Part shown: positions 7,764 to 15,977 of the stretch, piece after piece
How the letters are laid out: each line of letters starts with the position of its first letter
How positions within the stretch are numbered: the first letter of the stretch is position 1
Assembly: GCA_963812255.1 (NCBI GenBank)
Contig: CAWEUM010000005.1
Span: 1,426,001-1,490,000, forward strand
Direction of reading: 5' to 3'
Source of the DNA: DATJGR01 sp963812255
GTDB taxonomy: Bacteria; Pseudomonadota; Gammaproteobacteria; Pseudomonadales; Azotimanducaceae
Length of the DNA: 64,000 bases
Translations under genes and position numbers: made by a program
The notes under the pieces: model-generated
The model's database searches: none
Told to the model about the DNA's origin: nothing
What the model saw: the letters and a program-made list of their open reading frames with translations, nothing else

Positions 7764-8801
7764 ATGAACACTAACGAGAGTGTTCAGCGGCACATTGCTC
7801 AACTCGGCGACGGCCGCGACCTGTCGCGTTTGGAAGCGCGCGAACTGTTCGAATCTATCATGACCGGCGCAGCGACAGACGCGCAGATCGGCGGTGCGTT
7901 GATGGCACTGAAACTAAAGGGCGAGACGATCGATGAGATCGTCGGAGCGGTCGAAGCCATGCGCGCGTTGTCGGAGAAAGTGACTGTCGAGCTCGACTAT
8001 CTGGTGGACACCTGCGGAACCGGCGGCAGCGGCCGCGCAAAACTGTTCAACATTTCAACGGCAGCGGCATTCGTGACGGCCGCGACAGGCGCCCACGTCG
8101 CGAAGCACGGCAATCGCGGCATGACCAGCAAGAGCGGCAGCGCGGACGTGCTGGAAGCCGCCGGGATCAATCTCAATCTGACACCCACGCAGATCGCGCG
8201 ATGCATCAGTGAAGTCGGAGTGGGATTCATGTTTGCGCCGGCACATCATCGCGCAATGAAGCACGCGGCCGGTGCACGCCGTGAACTCGGCACACGAACC
8301 ATGTTCAATCTGGTGGCACCACTGACGAATCCGGCGGCTGCGCAGAATCAGGTCATCGGTGTATTCGCCAGAGAATGGCTCGAACCACTGGCCCACGTGC
8401 TGAATCGGTTGGGGAGTCGACACGTTATGCTGGTACACGCCAACGGCCTCGACGAACTGTCGATCGCGGGACCATCCGAAGTCGCGGAACTCCACGCGGG
8501 CGCCGTATCGCGTTATGTGGTCAGACCGGCGGATTTCGGAATCGAAGCCGCGTCGCTGGCCGGGCTCTGTGCCGATTCGCCCGCTGCCAGCCTTGCACTG
8601 TTGATTCAATCCCTCAACGAGCCGGAGTCGGCTGCGGCACAGATCGTCGCGTTGAACGCGGGCGCCGCTATTTATGTGGCGGGCGTCGCCACTTCGCTCG
8701 CCAACGGCGTGAAGATGGCGCAGGACGCGATCGCCGCTGGCCTCGCCAACGAGCGCTTCGAGGAACTCGTGCGGATCACGTCCTTGATGGAAGAATGCTG
8801 A
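7764..8801 (+). CDS. trpD: anthranilate phosphoribosyltransferase
   Basis: 345 residues. It transfers phosphoribose from PRPP to anthranilate, the second step of the tryptophan pathway, in the cytoplasm. PRPP and metal-binding motifs are visible: DTCGTGGSGRAKLFNIST near residues 74-91, then GNRGMTSKSGSADVLEA, and FNLVAPLTNPA further on. Length matches the family. It starts six bases after the trpG stop, and its stop codon shares a base with the trpC start (TGATG at 8799-8803), indicating translational coupling. Confidence 0.96.
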   Translation: MNTNESVQRHIAQLGDGRDLSRLEARELFESIMTGAATDAQIGGALMALKLKGETIDEIVGAVEAMRALSEKVTVELDYLVDTCGTGGSGRAKLFNISTAAAFVTAATGAHVAKHGNRGMTSKSGSADVLEAAGINLNLTPTQIARCISEVGVGFMFAPAHHRAMKHAAGARRELGTRTMFNLVAPLTNPAAAQNQVIGVFAREWLEPLAHVLNRLGSRHVMLVHANGLDELSIAGPSEVAELHAGAVSRYVVRPADFGIEAASLAGLCADSPAASLALLIQSLNEPESAAAQIVALNAGAAIYVAGVATSLANGVKMAQDAIAAGLANERFEELVRITSLMEEC

Positions 8802-9595
8802 TGGCGGCAACTGTTCTGGATCGAATCCTCGCGCAGAAACGCAGCGAGGTCGTCGATCGCAAACGCGCGCTACCGCTGGCCGAACTCACCCCCCTGGCAC
8901 GAGCGGCGCCACCCGCGCGCGGATTCGTAGCAGCGCTATCCGCATGCATCCACGCCGGTAGCGCGGCGGTTATCGCCGAAGTGAAGAAGGCATCGCCATC
9001 GAAGGGCATCATCCGGGCCGACTTCGATCCGGCCAGCATTGCCCGCGGCTATTTCGCGGCCGGTGCCGCCTGTCTGTCGGTGCTGACCGACGAGGTGTTC
9101 TTTCACGGTCACGACCGATACCTCGTCGAAGTGCGTACCGCAACGCCCTTACCTGCATTGCGCAAGGACTTCGTCGTCGATTCGTATCAACTCGTCGAAG
9201 CGCGCGCGATGGGAGCGGATTGTGTGCTACTGATTGTAGCGGCATTGTCAACTCGACAACTCTGCGACTATCACGCTGCGGCTCTCGATCTCGGCTTGGA
9301 TGTATTGATCGAGGTTCACGATCTGGCTGAATTGGAGCGCGCGCTCGAGCTTTCACCGTCGCTGATCGGTATCAACAACCGCGACCTGCGCACATTCGGT
9401 ACTCAACTGTCGACGACCTACGATCTCCTGGAGTACATCCCTGACGACGTCATTGTGGTGACCGAGAGCGGTATCCACGAGCGCGCGCAGGTCAGCGAGA
9501 TGCGCTCTCGCGGTGTCAACGCGTTCCTGGTCGGAGAGGCGTTCATGCGCGAGCGCGATCCGGGCGCAGCGCTCAGTCGATTGTTCTTCGATTGA
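8801..9595 (+). CDS. trpC: indole-3-glycerol phosphate synthase
   Basis: 264 residues. It closes the ring of CdRP to indole-3-glycerol phosphate and CO2. It is a single-domain TIM barrel; the trpF domain fused in enterics is absent. Conserved pieces: IAEVKKASPSKGII, LPALRKDFVVDSYQ, GINNRDLRTF and VTESGIHERA. The start codon overlaps the trpD stop, which fixes the start despite a longer open frame upstream. Its last 23 bases overlap the end of the convergent RDD gene. Confidence 0.96.
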   Translation: MAATVLDRILAQKRSEVVDRKRALPLAELTPLARAAPPARGFVAALSACIHAGSAAVIAEVKKASPSKGIIRADFDPASIARGYFAAGAACLSVLTDEVFFHGHDRYLVEVRTATPLPALRKDFVVDSYQLVEARAMGADCVLLIVAALSTRQLCDYHAAALDLGLDVLIEVHDLAELERALELSPSLIGINNRDLRTFGTQLSTTYDLLEYIPDDVIVVTESGIHERAQVSEMRSRGVNAFLVGEAFMRERDPGAALSRLFFD

Positions 9596-10736
9596 CCTCG
9601 GCATTCTCTGGCGTCGGCGCCGCATGCCGCGGAAAAGGCGCGTCATCACCCTCGAGTTCACGGCGCCTGTTCTCATAGAGCGTTAATCCCGCCGCCGCGT
9701 AGACCGGCCCGACTAGACCAATCACGATCAGGTAGACGACGTTCGATGTCCATCCGAACTGATTGCTGCCGACCCAGGACATGAGAGACATCAAATCGAG
9801 GTCCGAATGACGTGGTGCCTGCCACAACAACACAATGGTCGCGGCGGTAACGAGGAACGCCTCGACGTGCGCACAGATTACCGTCAGCCAAAGCGCAGGC
9901 GATCCGCTGCATTGATGCAACAGCGCGACTCGGGCACGTCGTCTCGAACCCGCGACGCCTTCGAGGACATCGACGGATACGTCGAACGAGCGCGTCGGCG
10001 AGAGACGTCGGTACGTCAGCATTGCCGGCAATCCCACACTGAATCGGCGCCAATCCGCCACGATTTCCAGAACCTTCGGCATTCTGTCGTGCTTGCGCTG
10101 CCGAACGATCCACATTGGCATGCGCTCATAAAGCGGCTTCAGCCACCACAACAGGAAACCCGCGGTACCCGGATACGACCACAACGCAACGACCATCAGC
10201 GCGAAGACCGGCACCGCGGTGACGATCCACGCACCGTACAGCGTTTGTGGCGCACGACGCACGATCATGCAACCCCGATCAGCGGCTTCCCATGGCTCGC
10301 ACGCGGGCTCTCGATACACTACCAACGTTCCGGCTACGACATCGCCGACGCGGCGAAAGCGACGGGTCAGCATCATCGTCACCAGACCGACCAAATACGC
10401 AAACGGCAAAGCATCAACCAGCAACAGAACGTTGCGGATCGACGAAGCACCCAGATGGACCGGCGTACCATCCGCATTCACCACGCCGATTCTCTGTGCG
10501 CGTTTACCCGGCGTCTGACCGCCGGCCAAAACATCGAACATCACACCGTACGACCAATAGACGAAGACGATCGTCGCCACCGATGCGCCGATGTTCAATG
10601 CACCGATCGCATCCAGCGCATACAGCCCGAGCGCAATCAACATCCAGCGGAAGACTTCATCGATGGCGAGCGCAAGCGCACGCGCGAACGGACCTGCGGG
10701 CCGCAGTTCCATCGCCACCTTCACCGGTTTCGCCAT
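9573..10736 (-). CDS. RDD family membrane protein
   Basis: 387 residues from the ATG at 10736; an upstream in-frame start at 10796 would add 20 residues without membrane or domain character. The N-terminal half is an RDD domain: RALALAIDEVFRW near residue 20, then GGQTPGKRAQRIGVVNADG, with several membrane helices. The C-terminal half (YRRLSPTRSFDVSVDVLEG, then two more helices) resembles the extension of RDD proteins that elsewhere sit beside SpoIIM- and MoxR-type genes, but none of those partners is here. RDD proteins are proposed transporters or membrane adaptors; no substrate can be assigned. Confidence 0.75.
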   Translation of the reverse strand: MAKPVKVAMELRPAGPFARALALAIDEVFRWMLIALGLYALDAIGALNIGASVATIVFVYWSYGVMFDVLAGGQTPGKRAQRIGVVNADGTPVHLGASSIRNVLLLVDALPFAYLVGLVTMMLTRRFRRVGDVVAGTLVVYREPACEPWEAADRGCMIVRRAPQTLYGAWIVTAVPVFALMVVALWSYPGTAGFLLWWLKPLYERMPMWIVRQRKHDRMPKVLEIVADWRRFSVGLPAMLTYRRLSPTRSFDVSVDVLEGVAGSRRRARVALLHQCSGSPALWLTVICAHVEAFLVTAATIVLLWQAPRHSDLDLMSLMSWVGSNQFGWTSNVVYLIVIGLVGPVYAAAGLTLYENRRRELEGDDAPFPRHAAPTPENAEVNRRTID

Positions 10737-10825
10737 TCGCTGATGATGACACACCGCGGGGGTTCCATTGACGCACGCTGTCCCACGCGCGAGCATCCCG
10801 GCGCCTCGTCACTTGGAGTACGCGA

Positions 10826-11374
10826 ATGTTTAGATCGATCATCGCCATCGTCATGTGCTCGGGAATCCTGCCGCCGGCGGTCGCCGACGTCACGTCGCGT
10901 TCCGCAGACGGCTTCGTCTCCGAACACACGCTGATCATCGCTGCACCGCGCGCGAAGGTGTATCACGCGCTAACAGATGAAGTGGGGCGATGGTGGGACC
11001 CGCTGCATTCGTATTCGGGCGACGCCGCGAGTTTCTCGATCGACGCGCGACCCGGCGGCTGTTTCTGCGAGCGCATCAGCGATGGTGGCGTCGCGCACAT
11101 GTTCGTCGTATTCGTGCAGCGCAATTCGCTATTGCGCATGGTCGGTGCGCTCGGCCCGCTCCAGGCGATGGCCGTGACCGGCAGTATGACCTTCAGTCTC
11201 AGCGACGCGTCCGATGGCGCGACACAACTGAAGTATCGTTACGAGGTCGGCGGCTATTCGCCAGACGGGCTCGAAGGACTTGCCGAGCCTGTCGATCAGG
11301 TGCAGCTGGGGCAGCTCGAAAGGTTGCGTCGATACGTAGAGACCGGTCGTCCACAGCCCGTCGCTCCGCGATGA
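10826..11374 (+). CDS. exported SRPBCC-fold protein
   Basis: 182 residues. Residues 1-20 are a Sec signal peptide ending near PAVADV. The remainder is an SRPBCC/START-like domain: the HTLIIAAPRAKVYHALTDEVGRWWDP opening is typical of polyketide-cyclase/AHSA1-like proteins, followed by a beta-sheet and a long C-terminal helix (EPVDQVQLGQLERLRRYVE). The family binds hydrophobic ligands in a deep cavity. An exported version suggests a periplasmic role, but no ligand is indicated. GGAG seven bases before the ATG supports the start. It is divergent from the RDD gene. Confidence 0.7.
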   Translation: MFRSIIAIVMCSGILPPAVADVTSRSADGFVSEHTLIIAAPRAKVYHALTDEVGRWWDPLHSYSGDAASFSIDARPGGCFCERISDGGVAHMFVVFVQRNSLLRMVGALGPLQAMAVTGSMTFSLSDASDGATQLKYRYEVGGYSPDGLEGLAEPVDQVQLGQLERLRRYVETGRPQPVAPR

Positions 11375-11488
11375 TCGGGTTGCGTTGGCTTCGTTGCAAC
11401 GGCACGATAGCGCGCCTCGTGGTGACCACGTTCACCTATTCGCCCATTCGTCTAAGGGGCATCGATCAACACGACGTGGAGTTGCTGC

Positions 11489-12016
11489 GTGCAAGTTGTC
11501 TTCATCTTCGGCCCAACCGCTTCGGGCAAGCTGACCATCGCTCGCGAAGTTGCGCAGAAAACGGGCTTTCGGCTGTTTCCTGATCACCTCGCGGTGAATC
11601 TCGTCAATGGCGTGTTCGATGCCGACACCCACCCGTTCATTCGTATTCGCGAGTGGGCATGGACCGAAGTACTGCGCGAATCGGTACACGCCAATCGTTC
11701 GCTGGTTTTCACCTTCGAACCGCAGGCTTCGATTCGTAGCTCATTTATCTCACACGCGTGCGTCATCATCGAACGCCTCGGCGGGGAGATCATCTTCGTC
11801 GAGTTGACGTGCCCGGAAGCCGTGATCGAAACGCGGATTGAAAACGAAGATCGCCGCGCACTCGGCAAGCTCGCATCACTGGAAACGTACCGTCGGCTAC
11901 GGGATCAAGGCGGTTTCGAATTTCGCAGGATGCCAACGCCGAAGGTGACGATCGATACCAGCCGGATCAACGTCGAACAGGCCGCCAGCCGTATCGTCGG
12001 ACTGCTGGATCTCTGA
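11489..12016 (+). CDS. P-loop kinase-like protein (AAA_33/shikimate-kinase fold)
   Basis: 175 residues starting at a GTG preceded by GGAG. It opens with a P-loop, FIFGPTASGKLTIA (residues 5-18), then a DHLAVNLVNGVF segment and TFEPQ, in the layout of small nucleotide/shikimate-kinase-like P-loop proteins. Near the C-terminus NEDRRALGKLASLETYRRL may be the lid. A substrate cannot be read from the sequence. It ends just before a strong bidirectional terminator facing the crp gene. Confidence 0.65.
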   Translation: MQVVFIFGPTASGKLTIAREVAQKTGFRLFPDHLAVNLVNGVFDADTHPFIRIREWAWTEVLRESVHANRSLVFTFEPQASIRSSFISHACVIIERLGGEIIFVELTCPEAVIETRIENEDRRALGKLASLETYRRLRDQGGFEFRRMPTPKVTIDTSRINVEQAASRIVGLLDL

Positions 12017-12045
12017 AAGCCCGATTTCGAAACGCGCGGCACCAG

Positions 12046-12073
12046 AAAAAAAGCCCGCGGCTGCGGGCTTTTT
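12046..12073. terminator. bidirectional rho-independent terminator
   Basis: A GC-rich hairpin with arms GCCCGC/GCGGGC and a four-base loop is flanked by A7 on the left and T5 on the right. It therefore works as an intrinsic terminator on both strands, separating the rightward kinase gene from the leftward crp/vfr gene. Confidence 0.9.
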
Positions 12074-12092
12074 CGAGGGCTCATCCGAACGA

Positions 12093-12800
12093 TCAGCGAG
12101 TGCCGTACACCACCATCGTCTTGCCCTTCACTGAAACGAGTCCCTGATCGACCAGCGTCTTCAGAACTCGGCCCACCATCTCCCGCGAACAACCGACGAT
12201 TCGGCCGATCTCCTGACGTGTGATCTTGATCTGCATGCCGTCCGGATGCGTCATCGCATCGGGTTGCTTTGTCAGATCGAGTAAGGTGCGCGCGACACGA
12301 CCCGTGACATCCAGAAATGCGAGGTCACTGACTTTCTGGGTGGTCTTGCGCAACCGTTCGGCCATCTGGCGACCAACCGCATAAAGCAGTTCGGTGTGTT
12401 TCTCTGCCAGTTCTTTGAACTTCGCATAAGACAGTTCAGCGACTTCGCACTCCGTCTTCGCTTTGATCCACGCGGAGCGCGAACTTGCGTCGAAGAACAA
12501 CGGCATTTCGCCGAAGAAGTCGCCCTTGTTGAGATATGCCACGATGATCTCGCGGCCGGACTCGTCTTCCACCAGGACGGTGACCGAGCCCTTCGTGATG
12601 TAGTAAATCGAATCAGACTTGTCGCCGGCGTAGATCAGCGTGCTTTTTGCCGGATACTTCCGGCGATGCGCGGCGGTTAGAAAAGCATCGAGATGGGTGT
12701 TCTCCGAACTGTCCGTGTTCAACATCGTGGTCTGATACCCTTTGACCATCGGGCGCTTCGGTATGACGCCCATTGGCTGAGTACTTTTCATTGCAAGCAT
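12093..12800 (-). CDS. crp: cAMP receptor-type global regulator (Crp/Vfr)
   Basis: 235 residues. It has an N-terminal cyclic-nucleotide domain (YITKGSVTVLVEDESGREI, GDFFGEMPLF) and a C-terminal winged helix. It is very close to Pseudomonas Vfr: LRKTT, VSDLAFLDVTGRVARTLLDL, MQIKITRQEIGRIVGCSREMVGRVLK and VKGKTMVVYGTR. The cAMP pocket set GE...RSA and the C-helix Thr-Thr are kept, arguing for cAMP rather than no ligand. The recognition helix SREMVGR keeps the DNA-contacting Arg, Glu and Arg of Crp. The N-terminus is about 20 residues longer than Vfr, but AAGGAG (12809-12814) eight bases before this ATG supports the long form; an internal start at 12725 would give 210 residues. Confidence 0.92.
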   Translation of the reverse strand: MLAMKSTQPMGVIPKRPMVKGYQTTMLNTDSSENTHLDAFLTAAHRRKYPAKSTLIYAGDKSDSIYYITKGSVTVLVEDESGREIIVAYLNKGDFFGEMPLFFDASSRSAWIKAKTECEVAELSYAKFKELAEKHTELLYAVGRQMAERLRKTTQKVSDLAFLDVTGRVARTLLDLTKQPDAMTHPDGMQIKITRQEIGRIVGCSREMVGRVLKTLVDQGLVSVKGKTMVVYGTR

Positions 12801-12808
12801 TTCCTACG

Positions 12809-12814
12809 CTCCTT
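12809..12814 (-). promoter_or_regulatory. ribosome binding site deciding the crp start
   Basis: On the reverse strand AAGGAG lies eight bases before the ATG at 12800, a near-ideal Shine-Dalgarno. The internal candidate at 12725 has only a distant AAAGGG. This favours the N-terminally extended Crp. Confidence 0.7.
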
Positions 12815-12963
12815 GGTGACGTGCCTGTCGATTTGGACTCTGGCACAGGCGTGAACAGGTAGACGAGCGTCGCTCGACGAGTGGCACAGTTTGGGAGGCT
12901 GAACGGTCGGAGTTAACATCGCTTCCTCTTAGACCGTCACGAGATCACATCGATGAGATTGCA

Positions 12964-13389
12964 ATGAAGGCCGATATCCTATGGATGAAAGACAGTCAAT
13001 TCATTGCCCAATCCGACAGTGGCCACGCATTGATCATTGATGGACCACCGAGTCACGGCGGCAAGAACCTCGGCCCGCGACCAATGGAAATGGTACTGAT
13101 CGGACTGGGGGGCTGTACATCGATTGACGTGATCGACATCCTGAAGAAATCTCGTCAGGACGTCACCGATTGTGTGACGCAGTTAACAGCGGAGCGGGCA
13201 GAAGCCATTCCCGCAGTCTTCACGAACATACACATTCACTTCATCGTCACCGGCCGGAACCTGAAACTTCGGCAGGTCGAGCGCGCAATCGAACTGTCCG
13301 CAACAAAGTACTGCTCCGCGACGCTCATGCTGCAGCAGGGCGGCGTGGAGATCACGCACGACTTCGAGATCGCCGAAACCAGCTCTTAG
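12964..13389 (+). CDS. OsmC family protein (YhfA-like)
   Basis: 141 residues. It is the short YhfA-type OsmC protein usually encoded next to crp/vfr, as here in divergent orientation. The core PRPMEMVLIGLGGCTSIDVIDILKK carries the first cysteine and the KYCSATLML stretch the second. OsmC/Ohr proteins use such cysteines to reduce hydroperoxides; the YhfA branch has no proven substrate. No membrane or export signal. It is followed directly by the end of coq7, with no speD between. Confidence 0.88.
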   Translation: MKADILWMKDSQFIAQSDSGHALIIDGPPSHGGKNLGPRPMEMVLIGLGGCTSIDVIDILKKSRQDVTDCVTQLTAERAEAIPAVFTNIHIHFIVTGRNLKLRQVERAIELSATKYCSATLMLQQGGVEITHDFEIAETSS

Positions 13390-13397
13390 GGAGAGAC

Positions 13398-14033
13398 CTA
13401 TACGCGGTAAGCCGACGTCGTCATGACGCGCGAGATCAGCGTCATCGCGTCTTTCGCAGGCTGCGGAAAATTCGCCCCGCCCGCCTCCAGCGCAGCCGTT
13501 CCGTGACGTGCTTCGTCATCACGCATCTGCACCACGATCGCGCGGCTTCGCTCGTCATCGGCCGGCAAGTCGTTCAGATGCCGATTCAGATGCCGGCACA
13601 CCTGATCTTCCGTCGCCGCCACGAATCCGAGACTGATCTCATCGCCCATCAGTCCGGTCGCAGCGCCGATCGCAAACGACATCCCGTACCAAAGTGGATT
13701 CAACAGGCTCGGCCGACTGTCGAGTTCCCGCAGGCGCTCGCCGCACCACGCCAGGTGATCCTCTTCCTCACGGGCCGCGCTCAGCAGTGCTTCGCGCACC
13801 CGCATATCGCGCGCAACGAGCGCCTGCCCCTCATAGAGCGCCTGAGCGCACACTTCGCCGGCATGATTCACACGCATGAGGCCGGCCGAATGTGCTCTGC
13901 TCGCATCGTCCAGCGGCACTGCAGCGATCGACCGCGCCGGCGATGCGCGCTGCGGCGTGTGCTCACCCGCCAGCGTCTTGAGCACCCGGTCCGCGGCAAT
14001 CACAGCGAGATCGAGCAGTGACGCCGCGGCCAT
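13398..14033 (-). CDS. coq7: 2-polyprenyl-3-methyl-6-methoxy-1,4-benzoquinone monooxygenase
   Basis: 211 residues. It is a di-iron hydroxylase that performs the last ring hydroxylation of ubiquinone synthesis at the inner membrane, and indicates an aerobic ubiquinone-using organism. The carboxylate/histidine ligands are visible in LMRVNHAGEVCAQALYEGQ, EEEDHLAWC, then VAATEDQVCRHLNRHL and MRDDEARHG. Length matches bacterial Coq7. The start ATG overlaps the stop of the upstream HIT gene by one base (TGATG), and AAGGGG precedes it. Confidence 0.95.
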   Translation of the reverse strand: MAAASLLDLAVIAADRVLKTLAGEHTPQRASPARSIAAVPLDDASRAHSAGLMRVNHAGEVCAQALYEGQALVARDMRVREALLSAAREEEDHLAWCGERLRELDSRPSLLNPLWYGMSFAIGAATGLMGDEISLGFVAATEDQVCRHLNRHLNDLPADDERSRAIVVQMRDDEARHGTAALEAGGANFPQPAKDAMTLISRVMTTSAYRV

Positions 14034-14377
14034 CAGCCGAGCCCCTTGAGCTGACGGCCACCGAGCAAATGCAAGTGCAGGTGATATACGGTCTGACCAC
14101 CCTCCGCATTGCAGTTGAACAGCAGCCGATAACCTGCAGATGCGATGCCGAGGTCAGTCGCAATACTTCGCGCGCACAACACCAACGTCGAGAATACCCC
14201 CGCGTCCGCAGCTGCTACGTCGTTCACGGTAGCAATGTGACGTTTTGGAATAATGAGAACGTGCGTCGGCGCCTGAGGACTGATGTCGTTGAAAGCGAGC
14301 ACGCTATCGTCCTCGTAGACAATCTCGCTCGGCAGTTGCCGGGCAGCAATCTTGCAGAACAGACAATCCGGTTTCAC
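14033..14377 (-). CDS. histidine triad (HIT) nucleotide-binding protein
   Basis: 114 residues from the GTG at 14377, the common size for Hint-type HIT proteins. It begins KPDCLFCKIA, includes YEDDSVLAFNDISPQAPTH and HVLIIPKRHI, and ends with the triad HLHLHLLGGR near the C-terminus. Hint proteins hydrolyse AMP from phosphoramidates. GAGGG six bases before the GTG favours this start over the in-frame ATG at 14425, which lacks a ribosome binding site. It is coupled to coq7. Confidence 0.9.
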   Translation of the reverse strand: MKPDCLFCKIAARQLPSEIVYEDDSVLAFNDISPQAPTHVLIIPKRHIATVNDVAAADAGVFSTLVLCARSIATDLGIASAGYRLLFNCNAEGGQTVYHLHLHLLGGRQLKGLG

Positions 14378-14443
14378 GCGACACCCTCGACAACCCAGCC
14401 ACTCTAGCGGATCGAGTTCGCCCATGAAAGCAAGGAGGCATAC

Positions 14444-15919
14444 GTGAGCGATACCCGGGATCTCGGGCTGATCCTCGACACGAGGATCCCGATCGTCGTC
14501 ATCGAATCGCCGGACGAACGTCGCGTGCTCACACTGTTACTCCAGTTCGCGCTGCAGCGCGGATTGCCGTTCAATGAATGGTCGATCACACGTGGATTGC
14601 GGCGTACCGAACTCGTCAGCGACAGCCACGATCCAATCAGACATGCGGAGCCGAACGAAGCGCTGGTTCATATTGGCGCCACACCCGGTCCCGCGCTGTA
14701 CGCGCTGTGCGACATACATCCCTATCTGGCCAACGAGCCGAAGACAATCCGCTACATCAAGGACATCGCGCTCGACTACGAACGTCTCGGCAATACGCTG
14801 GTACTCGTCAGCCACGCGCTAACCATCCCGCAGGAGCTCGGTCGTCTCACTGCAACGTTCAACCTGAGGCTACCCAGCGACGAAGAGCTCCTCGCGATGG
14901 TCCGCAAACAGGCGCAGGAGTGGGCACGCCTGCACAAGGGCCGCAAGGTGACCACCGACAGTCGAACACTCGACAAGCTCATCGCCAACCTGCGAGGTGT
15001 CACCCATTCCGATGCGCAGATTCTGATCCGCCGTGCCGTGTTTGCCGACGGCGCCATCAGCGACAGCGACATTCCCGAGATCAACAAGCTGAAGTTCGAG
15101 TTGCTCGATGCCGAAGGCGTGCTGCACTACGAATACGATACCGAGTCGTTCGCGAACGTCGCGGGGCTCAAGAATCTGAAAGCCTGGCTGCGCCTGCGAG
15201 AGCACGAGTTGCTGAGACCCAACGGCAAGGACCGGCCCAAGGGTCTGCTGATGCTCGGCGTGCAGGGCAGCGGCAAGAGCCTCGCCGCGAAGTCGGTCGC
15301 CGGGCTCTTCGGCGTACCGCTGCTGCGCCTCGATTTCGGAACGCTGTACAACAAGTACTTCGGTGAGACGGAACGCAATCTGCGCAATTCCTTGCGTCAG
15401 GCGGAGCTGATGGCACCATGCGTATTGTGGCTCGACGAAATCGAAAAGGGCATCGCGACCGGCGATTCGGACAATGCGACATCGAAGCGAGTACTGGCAA
15501 CGCTGCTCACGTGGATGGCGGAGAACAAACGACCGGTCTTCATCGTCGCAACGTCCAACGACATCACCGAGCTGCCGCCGGAGCTGGTTCGTAAAGGCCG
15601 CATGGACGAAATCTTTTTCGTAGATCTTCCGGACCTCGAAACGCGACACGAGATCTTCCGGATTCATCTGGTGAAACGCGATCTCGACCCGACCGCGTTC
15701 GATCTCGACCAACTCGCCGAGCACAGCGATGGCTTCACCGGCGCGGAGATCGAAGAAGCGATCGTGTCGGCGCGCTATCTGTCCGCATCACGTCAGGCGC
15801 CGGTCACAACCGACGATGTGCTGGCCGCCATCAACCGCACGTATCCGATTTCGGTGCTGCGCGCCGACTCGGTTCAGGCGCTACGCACCTGGGCCAAGGA
15901 GCGGACCGTACCCGCCTGA
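14444..15919 (+). CDS. Ycf46-like AAA+ ATPase
   Basis: 491 residues. The N-terminal half (1-230) is the divergent region typical of Ycf46-type proteins. The AAA+ module follows: Walker A GVQGSGKSLAAK, Walker B CVLWLDEIEKG, sensor-1 VFIVATSND, and an arginine-finger region ELVRKGRMDEIFFVDLP, with a C-terminal lid. Homologues sit beside the HIT and coq7 genes in Pseudomonas, in the same order as here. The cellular target is unknown; cyanobacterial Ycf46 influences CO2 use. AAGGAGG at 14432-14438 supports the GTG start. Confidence 0.88.
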   Translation: MSDTRDLGLILDTRIPIVVIESPDERRVLTLLLQFALQRGLPFNEWSITRGLRRTELVSDSHDPIRHAEPNEALVHIGATPGPALYALCDIHPYLANEPKTIRYIKDIALDYERLGNTLVLVSHALTIPQELGRLTATFNLRLPSDEELLAMVRKQAQEWARLHKGRKVTTDSRTLDKLIANLRGVTHSDAQILIRRAVFADGAISDSDIPEINKLKFELLDAEGVLHYEYDTESFANVAGLKNLKAWLRLREHELLRPNGKDRPKGLLMLGVQGSGKSLAAKSVAGLFGVPLLRLDFGTLYNKYFGETERNLRNSLRQAELMAPCVLWLDEIEKGIATGDSDNATSKRVLATLLTWMAENKRPVFIVATSNDITELPPELVRKGRMDEIFFVDLPDLETRHEIFRIHLVKRDLDPTAFDLDQLAEHSDGFTGAEIEEAIVSARYLSASRQAPVTTDDVLAAINRTYPISVLRADSVQALRTWAKERTVPA

Positions 15920-15977
15920 CACTTTCGCACGCGCGGCTCGGGCTCCGTCGGGCTTCGACAGACTTGAGCCGAACCTT

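Noticed and set aside
12801..12963. CRP binding site in the crp-osmC divergent region.
   Set aside because: A TCACA half-site is present but its partner half does not match TGTGA at the right spacing.
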